Of a DNA stretch of 20,512 bases, positions 1 through 6,886 are shown piece by piece. This stretch comes from a virus. A program made the position numbers and the translations under genes. The stretch is taken from IMG/VR virus record IMGVR_UViG_3300021185_002245, positions 1-20,512 of that record; one strand, given 5' to 3'. A model generated the notes under the pieces. That model searched no databases. It saw nothing but the letters and a program-made list of their open reading frames with translations, and was not told the DNA's origin. The number at the start of each line of letters is the position of its first letter. The first letter of the stretch is position 1.

Positions 1-618
1 TACTGCTGATCCTGTAATGTCACCGTTACCTTTAAGGCTAAAGTTAGATGCAGATATAAAATGATCTGTGGCAGATGCTGATCCTGATATGTAAAATGAA
101 GGAGTACCTAAAAATGTAGGTCCGTGAATAGCATCTGGTGTTATATTAAATCCACCGATAAGTCCTGCTGATGCAGTTATTTCTCCTTCTAGTATTGCTC
201 CTGATGCGTGTAAGTATCCGCTTGAGGATATTGCAAAGTTAGAACCAAAGTGTACGTAGTAAGGGGCAGATGTTTGAGGGTCAAAATGTATATACCATTC
301 GTCTGAAGATAAAGATCCTCCATCAGATCCTGGTGCTTTTGTTTTGTCGTAAAATGAACCTGACTTAAGGTCAATAATCATTCTACTACCTGTTACCTGG
401 CTGTTCGCTATATAAACATCTCCTATTGATCCACCATTAGCTTGGAAGTTAGCAAAAGCTTCACCACCAATTGGCACCTGCAGCGATGTTCCATCTTTTC
501 TCTGTAATAATAGTACGTTAGCACCAAAAGAAGCAGTAAAGAAAAATGATCTAAAATTTGCATCTAGTTCCTCGTGTGTTAGAGGAGCTCCTTTCTCGTC
601 TCTAAAAGTTATAGCCAT
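1..618 (-). CDS. Phage tail fibre / adhesin protein, N-terminal part (runs off left edge)
   Basis: The reading frame opens at ATG 616-618 and stays open for 206 codons to the window edge, so the C-terminus is missing. The first 30 residues (MAIT.R..KG.PLT.EELD.NF) match the N-terminus of the neighbouring collar fibre at about 18 of 31 positions. This looks like the KG-x-x-LT-x-EE-x-D-x-N anchor motif common on marine T4-like phage fibres and baseplate-attached proteins. Further in are Gly/Ser-rich stretches of the ASAGLIGGF and ISGSAS type, typical of phage fibre shafts. I infer a virion fibre or adhesin attached through the same N-terminal module as the upstream gene. A 40-base gap separates it from that gene and contains a TATTTATA element, so it may have its own late promoter. 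The exact fibre type and receptor cannot be told. Confidence 0.8.
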   Translation of the reverse strand, partial: MAITFRDEKGAPLTHEELDANFRSFFFTASFGANVLLLQRKDGTSLQVPIGGEAFANFQANGGSIGDVYIANSQVTGSRMIIDLKSGSFYDKTKAPGSDGGSLSSDEWYIHFDPQTSAPYYVHFGSNFAISSSGYLHASGAILEGEITASAGLIGGFNITPDAIHGPTFLGTPSFYISGSASATDHFISASNFSLKGNGDITGSAV

Positions 619-634
619 TCTTAAAATCGTTTAT

Positions 635-642
635 TATAAATA
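635..642 (-). promoter_or_regulatory. Candidate late-promoter octamer TATTTATA
   Basis: The minus strand reads TATTTATAAT, 16 bases upstream of the ATG at 618, inside the 40-base gap between the two fibre genes. The same octamer occurs in all four gaps of 25-41 bases in this window. By analogy with T4 late promoters (a lone TATAAATA -10 element read by gp55) it is a candidate -10 for the gp55-like sigma encoded at 18244-18948. A translation-initiation role is the main alternative. Confidence 0.5.
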
Positions 643-658
643 CGCTCTTATTATCTTA

Positions 659-2299
659 TTAGCCCGTATACATAATAAAAGCTAAAGAGTAAAATGTAGG
701 AACATGGTACGATGTTGTAATATCGTGGTCGTGTCCTGAGCTGTTTCCTGTTTGGTTAGTATTTCCGTTTCTCCAGTATACATATTTATTATCTGTATCA
801 CTATCTCCACTTCCTTTGTATTTTGTCGGACCTACATTATCTACTCCGCCTATTGCTCCATTTTGACCTGTTCCTGGGTTGTTGTACTCTATATAGTATG
901 AATCCTTATAGGAGTGGTTGTGTTGTGGCATTTGTGATGTTGTCAAACTATGAGCTTGAGTAGATCCAAAATGATCATGATTAGTATTTCCTCCTGTTGA
1001 TACAGCACTTCCACTAATAGTAGTAGTTGGTGTTCCTGTTGTATTATTGCTAGCTACTACAAACCTGTTTCTTAAATCTGGAGTTGCTACTCCGTTTTGT
1101 GTTTGTCCATTACAAAGTGCCCATCCACTAGGTAGTGATTGAACTGCACCTGACCACATAATAATACCTCCTTGTGGGATTGGTGCTGCATTGACTTGTT
1201 GTGTTACATTACCGTTACTCTCTCTTACAAGGTAGTTGTAATTAGTTGCATTTGCTGCATTACCTACTGTGTTTAGGGTTACAGATCCTGATAAGGTTGT
1301 TGAACCGCTTACGTTTAAAGTTGCATTAGTTGTAATGGAACCTGTAACTACTGCGTTTCCTCCTATATTAAGTCCGTTAGAACCAGATATACTTCCTACT
1401 ACAGATAATTGATAGCCAGTTGGTGTAGTTGTTGTACCTATGCCTACATTACCATCTGCTCCAAAATGTGCGATTACTGAATCATATGTTGGTTCTGCAC
1501 TAGATGTTGGTGTAGCTTTAACAATCGTAAAACCTTCATTTCCTGTTGAGGATTGAACCCCCATTAGAATATGTGCTGATTGTGGTCCTTCTAAAATAAT
1601 ACCTCTAGAATTTCCTTTTAGTAGGTTATTACCTATGTTGTTTTCAATTCTAGTATCTGATGAATCCCAGGTGAATAATTTTGAGCGATACGTATCTTCA
1701 TGTGTTTTTCCAAATATTATACTACCACTTATTACAGCGTCTCCAAGACTAGTATCTGCTCCTCTTGTAGCAAAAGTTCCGTCTCCTTTAATTCTAAAGG
1801 ATTCACTACCTCCGGTTTGTATAATTATATCTGCATCGTTTCCTTCGTATAAATTACGAATAGTTAAATCGTGTGTTGTACCTCCATATGCTAAACTAGC
1901 TGAGTATTGTCCAGCAGCTATTCTAAGTTCTGAGTCTTTTACTACTAATGCACCGTCTTTGACTTTTAATCTCTCTCCTGTTGCTAGACTTGTATCGTTA
2001 ATTACTAATCCGCCTTGTGCGCTATCATACTTTAATTCAGTGGCTCCTCCAAACTGGGTGCTATTAGCTTTGAATTGTAATTCTCCATTACTACCTGCTA
2101 CTTGTGGTGCAGAACCTGTATATGGGTTTAGAGGTATATTTAAAGAGGTACCGGCTTGTACACCGCTTCCTGTAGTGAAAAGACTTAATTGAGATAAGTC
2201 TGTAGATAGAGATGCTGAATAGAAGAATGAACTTAAATTAACGTCCATTTCTTCGTATGTCAGTGCTGTACCTTTGTTTGTTCTTAACGTTATTGCCAT
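659..2299 (-). CDS. Tail fibre protein with Phage Tail Collar domain and His-rich tip (gp12-like)
   Basis: This 546-residue protein is probably a trimeric, receptor-contacting fibre. Residues 1-30 carry the anchor motif shared with the next fibre gene. Residues about 60-370 are shaft-like, with Gly/Ser/Asn-rich beta repeats and a GNVGIGTTTTPTGYQLSV block near 283, a motif common in trimeric surface fibres. A Phage Tail Collar domain follows (about 376-411: IIMWSGAVQSLPSGWALCNG, then TPDLRNRF). The C-terminus has repeated His motifs (NHDHF, MPQHNHSY near 456, GHDHD near 523) and ends in HVPTFYSLAFIMYTG, the usual terminal strand of collar fibres. In T4 long-fibre tips HxH pairs bind metal ions; a similar role here is inference. 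The start at 2299 lies 2 bases after the upstream stop codon, so the gene probably shares that transcript. It resembles T4 gp12 in type, but orthology is not shown. Confidence 0.87.
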   Translation of the reverse strand: MAITLRTNKGTALTYEEMDVNLSSFFYSASLSTDLSQLSLFTTGSGVQAGTSLNIPLNPYTGSAPQVAGSNGELQFKANSTQFGGATELKYDSAQGGLVINDTSLATGERLKVKDGALVVKDSELRIAAGQYSASLAYGGTTHDLTIRNLYEGNDADIIIQTGGSESFRIKGDGTFATRGADTSLGDAVISGSIIFGKTHEDTYRSKLFTWDSSDTRIENNIGNNLLKGNSRGIILEGPQSAHILMGVQSSTGNEGFTIVKATPTSSAEPTYDSVIAHFGADGNVGIGTTTTPTGYQLSVVGSISGSNGLNIGGNAVVTGSITTNATLNVSGSTTLSGSVTLNTVGNAANATNYNYLVRESNGNVTQQVNAAPIPQGGIIMWSGAVQSLPSGWALCNGQTQNGVATPDLRNRFVVASNNTTGTPTTTISGSAVSTGGNTNHDHFGSTQAHSLTTSQMPQHNHSYKDSYYIEYNNPGTGQNGAIGGVDNVGPTKYKGSGDSDTDNKYVYWRNGNTNQTGNSSGHDHDITTSYHVPTFYSLAFIMYTG

Positions 2300-2301
2300 G
2301 G

Positions 2302-3348
2302 TTACATATCTAATTTAACTAGTATTGTTGTTTCATTATTGTCTGATAAAGGAATTGGTTGTGCCATTTTAGCAACTGCAACTAATTCACTTGCATCATT
2401 ATATAGTCCTACTGTTGTAAAGTAAGGAGAAAAATAACTTCCTGTAATATTATCTGCTAATAAACCCTGAGAGCCTGTAACGGTTGATGGGTTTTGAGAG
2501 AAGTTAAAATCACTTTCTTTTACCTCACAGTGGTAGTTATATGTATAAATAGGATGTGATGCTTGCCAAGTTAAACTACCGCTAAAATAGTTCTGATAGT
2601 ATCCACCTACTGCAGGATTGGTAATGATTATTAATCCATGTGCATATATTACATTACCGATTATCCTTTGAGGGCTAGATGCTGATAGGATTAAGTTTCC
2701 GTTTCCGTCGTCAATTAGTGTTGTTTTCCATTCATCATCTGCATGTATAACAAATTCAGCTTCAGTTTCATTAACATAACTCTCTTCGTTTTCTACATAA
2801 TCTCCATCTGCTAATACTTCGGATGAACCGTAGAGTGTATCTACTTCTTCATTGTAGCTTTCAGAAATGTAATTACCTCCTGCATCAGATGCTGTAAATA
2901 TATAGTTAGATCCAGATCCTGCTAAATCCGGTTCAAGTCTTACACTTCCTGGTTTTATATTAGTACCGCATAAGGATTGTGGGATAGATATTACTGTAAA
3001 TTCTGATTGAGCTAATCTTTGAAATTCAGTATATGAACTCTGTAGGTAGTTTTCATAAGCTGAACCTGATAGTTCATTTACGTTTGAGCTTGGAAGCCCT
3101 TTGTCGTCGTACCCAGAATAATATAAGTGGTGAATGCTATTATAAACTAATCTACTGTAATGTTCAAAATCTGTTCCTGGAAGTTGTTTTGTGCTTGTAC
3201 TAGATAACCAATCACCTGACCCAGAAACACCTAAGTAAGTTTCAACTCCGTACTCATCATGTTGACTTCCGGTAATCGTAAACTGTTTATGTGCTACATA
3301 AGTAGTTGTGTAGTGGTCTTGTTTTTTTAGTTTTTTGTAAGCAGCCAT
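2302..3348 (-). CDS. Virion structural protein, paralogue of the upstream 340-residue protein
   Basis: I do not recognise a named family, but the type is familiar from uncultured marine T4-like phages. The protein has 348 residues, no signal peptide and no membrane segment. Visible blocks are VYNSIHHLYYSGY (about 68-80), VISIPQSLCGTNIKPGSVRL (about 119-138), VIYAHGLIIITN (about 233-244) and a C-terminal block (about 271-348) with NPSTVTGS, TTVGLYNDASELVAVAKMAQ and a final VKLD. The last three align with equivalent blocks in the upstream 340-residue protein, so the two are probably duplicates that diverged. Lying between the baseplate block and the fibres, it is probably a peripheral baseplate or fibre-attachment protein. 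The start at 3348 is 3 bases after the previous stop. Confidence 0.75.
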   Translation of the reverse strand: MAAYKKLKKQDHYTTTYVAHKQFTITGSQHDEYGVETYLGVSGSGDWLSSTSTKQLPGTDFEHYSRLVYNSIHHLYYSGYDDKGLPSSNVNELSGSAYENYLQSSYTEFQRLAQSEFTVISIPQSLCGTNIKPGSVRLEPDLAGSGSNYIFTASDAGGNYISESYNEEVDTLYGSSEVLADGDYVENEESYVNETEAEFVIHADDEWKTTLIDDGNGNLILSASSPQRIIGNVIYAHGLIIITNPAVGGYYQNYFSGSLTWQASHPIYTYNYHCEVKESDFNFSQNPSTVTGSQGLLADNITGSYFSPYFTTVGLYNDASELVAVAKMAQPIPLSDNNETTILVKLDM

Positions 3349-3351
3349 TCA

Positions 3352-4374
3352 TTAATAATCAAGTTTGATTCTTATTAGAGCTTCTTTAGTAAAATCCTTT
3401 AGTAACGGTCTAGATAGTTTTGCAACTCCTAGTAGGTCGTTATTATCGTTATATAGCCCTACGGATGTTATGTATGCCTGTGGATTATTTACCATTGCAT
3501 TATGTCTTAGCTCTCCTGATCCTGTAATATTTGATGGATTGTTGGAGTAGTTAAATTCTCCATTTCTTACTCTAACAAACACATAGTTAGAAGATATAGT
3601 TTCTTCTGAGTTAAGTTTAAAAGAATTTCCATTGTCTATTAAGTCATGTAGAATGGTGTTATTAGTTCCGTTAACTACTGCAGAGCCTGTTTGTGGTTGT
3701 GACCCTACAACTGTTAGGTTACTAATTACTGCTTTTGCATTAAATATTAATAGCCCTACATCTGGTAGGAATTTACCGTATGATGCTATATATCCACCTG
3801 CTGAGGAGTATCCTGTACCGCCATCATGAGATGTACCGTTTGATCCAGAAATTATATCGTAAACTCTTCCTGCATCGTTGTAAGTTACTGTGGATGTTAA
3901 TGTGCTATTGTCAGTTAAAGCAAGTTCTGTACTACCGTCGTTTAATGTTATATTAAAAGTTCCTGGTAGGAATTTTTCTTTGTATCTTGCTCTATCTACA
4001 GATACTACCCATATACCCTTGTCTCCTTCTGTCTGGCCTCCGAAATTAAAATCTTTATCTTCATCTCCTAATACTAATGATCTATACTGTCCATATATGG
4101 TAGACGATGGAGATTTTCCTGCTACTGCTGAGTTGTATACCGTTGATCCGTTACCGTTTTTTTCTCCATAAGCTATAGAGTACTGAACAGATGCGTCTGG
4201 AACTCCAGAAGATGTTTGAAATACATTAAGGTAGTAATCACCGCTTGTTGCAGCTTCTTGTGTTGAAGATGTAAAGAATGCTGACATTTCATATGCCCCT
4301 GTACTCCATACTGTTGAGGATATAGAATCAGCACTTACAATTACGTCTTCAGAATCAAATGGTTTAAATGACAT
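3352..4374 (-). CDS. Virion structural protein, paralogue of the downstream 348-residue protein
   Basis: This 340-residue protein has no recognised domain. It shares three blocks with its downstream neighbour: VVSVDRARYKEKFLPGTF (about 127-144), a short hydrophobic GLLIFNAKAV block (about 208-217), and the C-terminal block (about 265-340) with NPSNITGS, ITSVGLYNDNNDLLGVAKLS and a final IKLD. The conserved C-terminus suggests a common docking surface, and the more variable middle suggests different partners or exposed surfaces. The protein is rich in Ser, Thr, Gly and Asn, like the other virion beta proteins here. Its ATG at 4374 follows the upstream stop by 6 bases, so it is translated from the same message. 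A role as a peripheral baseplate subunit is inferred from position only. Confidence 0.75.
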   Translation of the reverse strand: MSFKPFDSEDVIVSADSISSTVWSTGAYEMSAFFTSSTQEAATSGDYYLNVFQTSSGVPDASVQYSIAYGEKNGNGSTVYNSAVAGKSPSSTIYGQYRSLVLGDEDKDFNFGGQTEGDKGIWVVSVDRARYKEKFLPGTFNITLNDGSTELALTDNSTLTSTVTYNDAGRVYDIISGSNGTSHDGGTGYSSAGGYIASYGKFLPDVGLLIFNAKAVISNLTVVGSQPQTGSAVVNGTNNTILHDLIDNGNSFKLNSEETISSNYVFVRVRNGEFNYSNNPSNITGSGELRHNAMVNNPQAYITSVGLYNDNNDLLGVAKLSRPLLKDFTKEALIRIKLDY

Positions 4375-4380
4375 ATCTTA

Positions 4381-5040
4381 TTAGTTTACTTTAGTTATTG
4401 TTATTGGTATAGTAATTCTAGATCCACTATCTCTACCTATAATTGTAATAGTACTCGTTAGTGATGTTCTAGCTGATCCAAATAACGTATTAATTGTTGT
4501 TCCTGTTAGGTTAATTGAAGTACCTATTACTGTCTTAGAAACGTTAGTACCTAGTGTAGTGGTTTCATTTAACCTTTCCGCCTCTGATGAGTTGATACCT
4601 ACTCCTGAAAAGTTAGATAGTAACCTAACGTCTGCTATCATTACTGTGTAGCCGCTAGATTCAAATGCTTGAGATGTACCTAAGAAGTTTAATGTTTGAG
4701 GAGTTATAGTTAAAGAAGCTCCCTGCTTTAAAGTAATAGATGCATATCCTGCTTCTAGTATAGGTAGTTTTGCTGTACCTCTAGGTAGAGTGGTAAGCTT
4801 ATACTTCATTACTTGAGTTTCATCCGGGAATGCTTCTAGTAGTGGCATATTTTCGATAGCTTCACCGTAATAAGCTGATCCGGATGGATGAGTAGTATTG
4901 TATAGAGTGTAGTCTATCTCGTCATCTGCTAAAGCAAATTGACTTATTCTAAAGGAGCCATCTCCTCTAGCTAGTAACTCTCTTCCTTTTTTGGTTAAGA
5001 TTGCGTCAACTGTGACGACTGAATTGTTTAAGTATCCCAT
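4381..5040 (-). CDS. Conserved virion structural protein (219 residues)
   Basis: No named family is recognised. The N-terminal third is the distinctive part: VVTVDAILTKKGRELLARGD (about 8-27), then FALADDEIDYTLYN and PSGSAYYGEAIENMPLLEAF. This looks like a strongly conserved type in uncultured marine phage genomes, but I cannot confirm that without a search. The C-terminal third is a low-complexity Thr/Ser/Ile-rich beta region, typical of a subunit that packs into a larger assembly. There is no signal peptide or membrane segment. The gene is preceded by a 41-base gap holding a TATTTATA element and followed 6 bases later by the 340-residue paralogue, so it probably opens a transcript of peripheral tail proteins. 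The precise virion location is unknown. Confidence 0.75.
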   Translation of the reverse strand: MGYLNNSVVTVDAILTKKGRELLARGDGSFRISQFALADDEIDYTLYNTTHPSGSAYYGEAIENMPLLEAFPDETQVMKYKLTTLPRGTAKLPILEAGYASITLKQGASLTITPQTLNFLGTSQAFESSGYTVMIADVRLLSNFSGVGINSSEAERLNETTTLGTNVSKTVIGTSINLTGTTINTLFGSARTSLTSTITIIGRDSGSRITIPITITKVN

Positions 5041-5058
5041 TTTCTAACTTTTATATAT

Positions 5059-5066
5059 TATAAATA
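5059..5066 (-). promoter_or_regulatory. Candidate late-promoter octamer TATTTATA
   Basis: The minus strand reads TATTTATAAT, 18 bases upstream of the ATG at 5040, inside a 41-base gap. The sequence matches the elements at 635-642 and 18233-18240 through TATTTATAA. It is a candidate -10 element for late transcription of the 219-residue protein gene and those after it. Confidence 0.5.
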
Positions 5067-5081
5067 TACGATTATATTGTT

Positions 5082-6854
5082 TTATACTGTACATGTAGCT
5101 GATAAAGATGTAACATATCCGCTATTATTTGTTTTTAATATTGTTCTATTGTCTTTTATCCAGATTTTTTTCTCATTTACTGCTACTAATCTATTACCTT
5201 GTAATTTAAACATTCTTGTATCTGTAAATGCTTCAACTACGGTGTTGGTAGGAAAACTGTGAGTAGTTGTTGCCCCATCAAATCGTCTCTGCACTTGAAG
5301 TTCTACAGTGGTAAGACTAGTGTAATAAGGAGAATTAGCATTTATAACATGTAGATTATTTAGCACCTGTACTACTTCTGTGTTTCCGTTATTAGGGTCG
5401 GTTAAAAGTAAAACTGTTCCTGGTTTTATTTTTATCATCTTATTATTTACTCCTATGTTTACTGTCATATTAAAAGACTGATCGTGTTCATCTACAAGTA
5501 CATTTGCTACTGAGCCTGATGTGCTTGTAACTTGGTTATTAGAGGTTATTATTCCTAGATTTGATGCTGCTATGGTCGGTGTAGTACCTGTACCTAAAAA
5601 TAAGAATTGTTCTAGCTCTCTATCATCTAGACTTTGAGAACAAATAAAATTATTATCTTCATCTATCCTATACGTAGTTCCTACTATTGGAGTGGCTGCT
5701 ACAAATGGTTCAATACCTGAGTAGTCGTCTTCTGTAGTCTTTGTCCCGTTATATCTTGCGTTGATATGCCCTGATGTGGTATAATTTGAATCCTGTACTA
5801 ATGCTCTAGGTGCGTAAGGGAGCTGTTCGTCGTAGTAAAGTCTAACTGGTAGTAGCCCTGCTACGTCTGGGTTTAGAAATAGATACGATTTAATTGTAAT
5901 TGGTACCCCGCTGTTGTTTGTAGAACTTAGTACTCTATTTACTTGAGATAACCTAACAAATATATTTGCTCCTAATGATCCACTTGCTATAGAATGTGAG
6001 AAAGAACTTGCTTTAGTTATAATATTTGAGTTTATGTAAGATTGATTAGCTAAACTAAATGTAATTAAATTTCCACTGTTAAAGGTGTTTACGTTATCTA
6101 TTTCTATATTTAGTGAACTTGTAGCTGATAAAGTATATCCGTTCTCATAAAAGTTGTTATCTACTTCTAGTACTGGTTTTTGCACTATTCCTATTGCTTC
6201 CTCAATTGTAGATTTATCGACTCTAACTGTAACGTTTCTATCTCCTCTAAAACTCTGTATAGTTGTAGTACTTCCTGATATTAAGTTATTACCTGTTCCG
6301 TAACTTTCCTGTATAGTTGTTTTGTTAGCTCTTTCAATTCCATTATCATTAAACTTTAAATCAGTAAAATCTAATTCACCTATTCCGGCTACTGCTGTGT
6401 AGTTGGAAGGATGTACAAAACCACCAACTCTATCTACATCAAACTTATCAAAAGAGGTTCTAGGATCTGATGCATTACTTAATAGTGCATTATAATTGTT
6501 GTAGAAAAATGGTTGAGTTAAAAAAGGTGAAATTCCGACAATGGAGGATAAACTACTACTTGCCGTAAGAACTGATTGATCTTCGGTATCTAAAAAAAAG
6601 TAATTTGGTTTTTCTGATATACTGTCTACTGAAAGTACGTTTTTACCGTCAATACCAGAAGCCACAGAAGCAGTTAGAGCTGCTCTTATAGACTCTGCTT
6701 CCTTTAAGGAAATGCTAATATTGTTTCCATCTAAATCTTGATTGGAAACAGTCACTGCTTTTATAAAATCAACGTTATTAATTGTTTGAACTAATACTCT
6801 GATCTCTCCTGAATCTGGTTCAGTGTTGGAAAATATTGCTTGACTTACGGGCAT
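5082..6854 (-). CDS. Large virion structural protein (590 residues), unrecognised
   Basis: I do not recognise this protein. It has 590 residues, is rich in Asn, Ser, Thr and Val, and has no predicted signal peptide, membrane segment or catalytic motif. The beginning (SNTEPDSGEIRVLVQTINNV) and the repeated short beta-strand patterns suit a beta-rich baseplate or tail-peripheral protein. Near 555-575 it has RLVAVNEKKIWIKDNRTILK, and it ends in a short Ser/Thr tail. It sits between the Hint-containing 1384-residue protein and the 219-residue structural protein. A 32-base gap with a TATTTATA element precedes it and a 41-base gap with another follows, so it may be transcribed as a unit of its own. 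A structural role is inferred from location, size and composition. Confidence 0.72.
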   Translation of the reverse strand: MPVSQAIFSNTEPDSGEIRVLVQTINNVDFIKAVTVSNQDLDGNNISISLKEAESIRAALTASVASGIDGKNVLSVDSISEKPNYFFLDTEDQSVLTASSSLSSIVGISPFLTQPFFYNNYNALLSNASDPRTSFDKFDVDRVGGFVHPSNYTAVAGIGELDFTDLKFNDNGIERANKTTIQESYGTGNNLISGSTTTIQSFRGDRNVTVRVDKSTIEEAIGIVQKPVLEVDNNFYENGYTLSATSSLNIEIDNVNTFNSGNLITFSLANQSYINSNIITKASSFSHSIASGSLGANIFVRLSQVNRVLSSTNNSGVPITIKSYLFLNPDVAGLLPVRLYYDEQLPYAPRALVQDSNYTTSGHINARYNGTKTTEDDYSGIEPFVAATPIVGTTYRIDEDNNFICSQSLDDRELEQFLFLGTGTTPTIAASNLGIITSNNQVTSTSGSVANVLVDEHDQSFNMTVNIGVNNKMIKIKPGTVLLLTDPNNGNTEVVQVLNNLHVINANSPYYTSLTTVELQVQRRFDGATTTHSFPTNTVVEAFTDTRMFKLQGNRLVAVNEKKIWIKDNRTILKTNNSGYVTSLSATCTV

Positions 6855-6866
6855 TTTTCGTTTTTA

Positions 6867-6874
6867 TATAAATA
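6867..6874 (-). promoter_or_regulatory. Candidate late-promoter octamer TATTTATA
   Basis: The minus strand reads TATTTATATAA, 12 bases upstream of the ATG at 6854, in the 32-base gap after the Hint-domain protein. It is the same octamer as in the other gaps of 25-41 bases, although the flank differs (TATA instead of TAAT or TAAG). Candidate late -10 element for the 590-residue protein gene. Confidence 0.45.
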
Positions 6875-6886
6875 TCACTGATATCA

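Noticed and set aside
1635-2192. A 185-codon open frame on the plus strand opposite the collar fibre gene
   Set aside because: It lies wholly opposite a strongly supported fibre gene. Its translation is a Ser/Pro/Leu-rich mirror composition with no domain, and the other plus-strand frames behave the same way. No plus-strand gene is supported anywhere in the window.
2544-2551. TATTTATA (minus strand) inside the 348-residue protein gene
   Set aside because: It is in coding sequence, far from a gene start. In such AT-rich DNA a few chance copies are expected. The copy at 17490-17497 is treated the same way.
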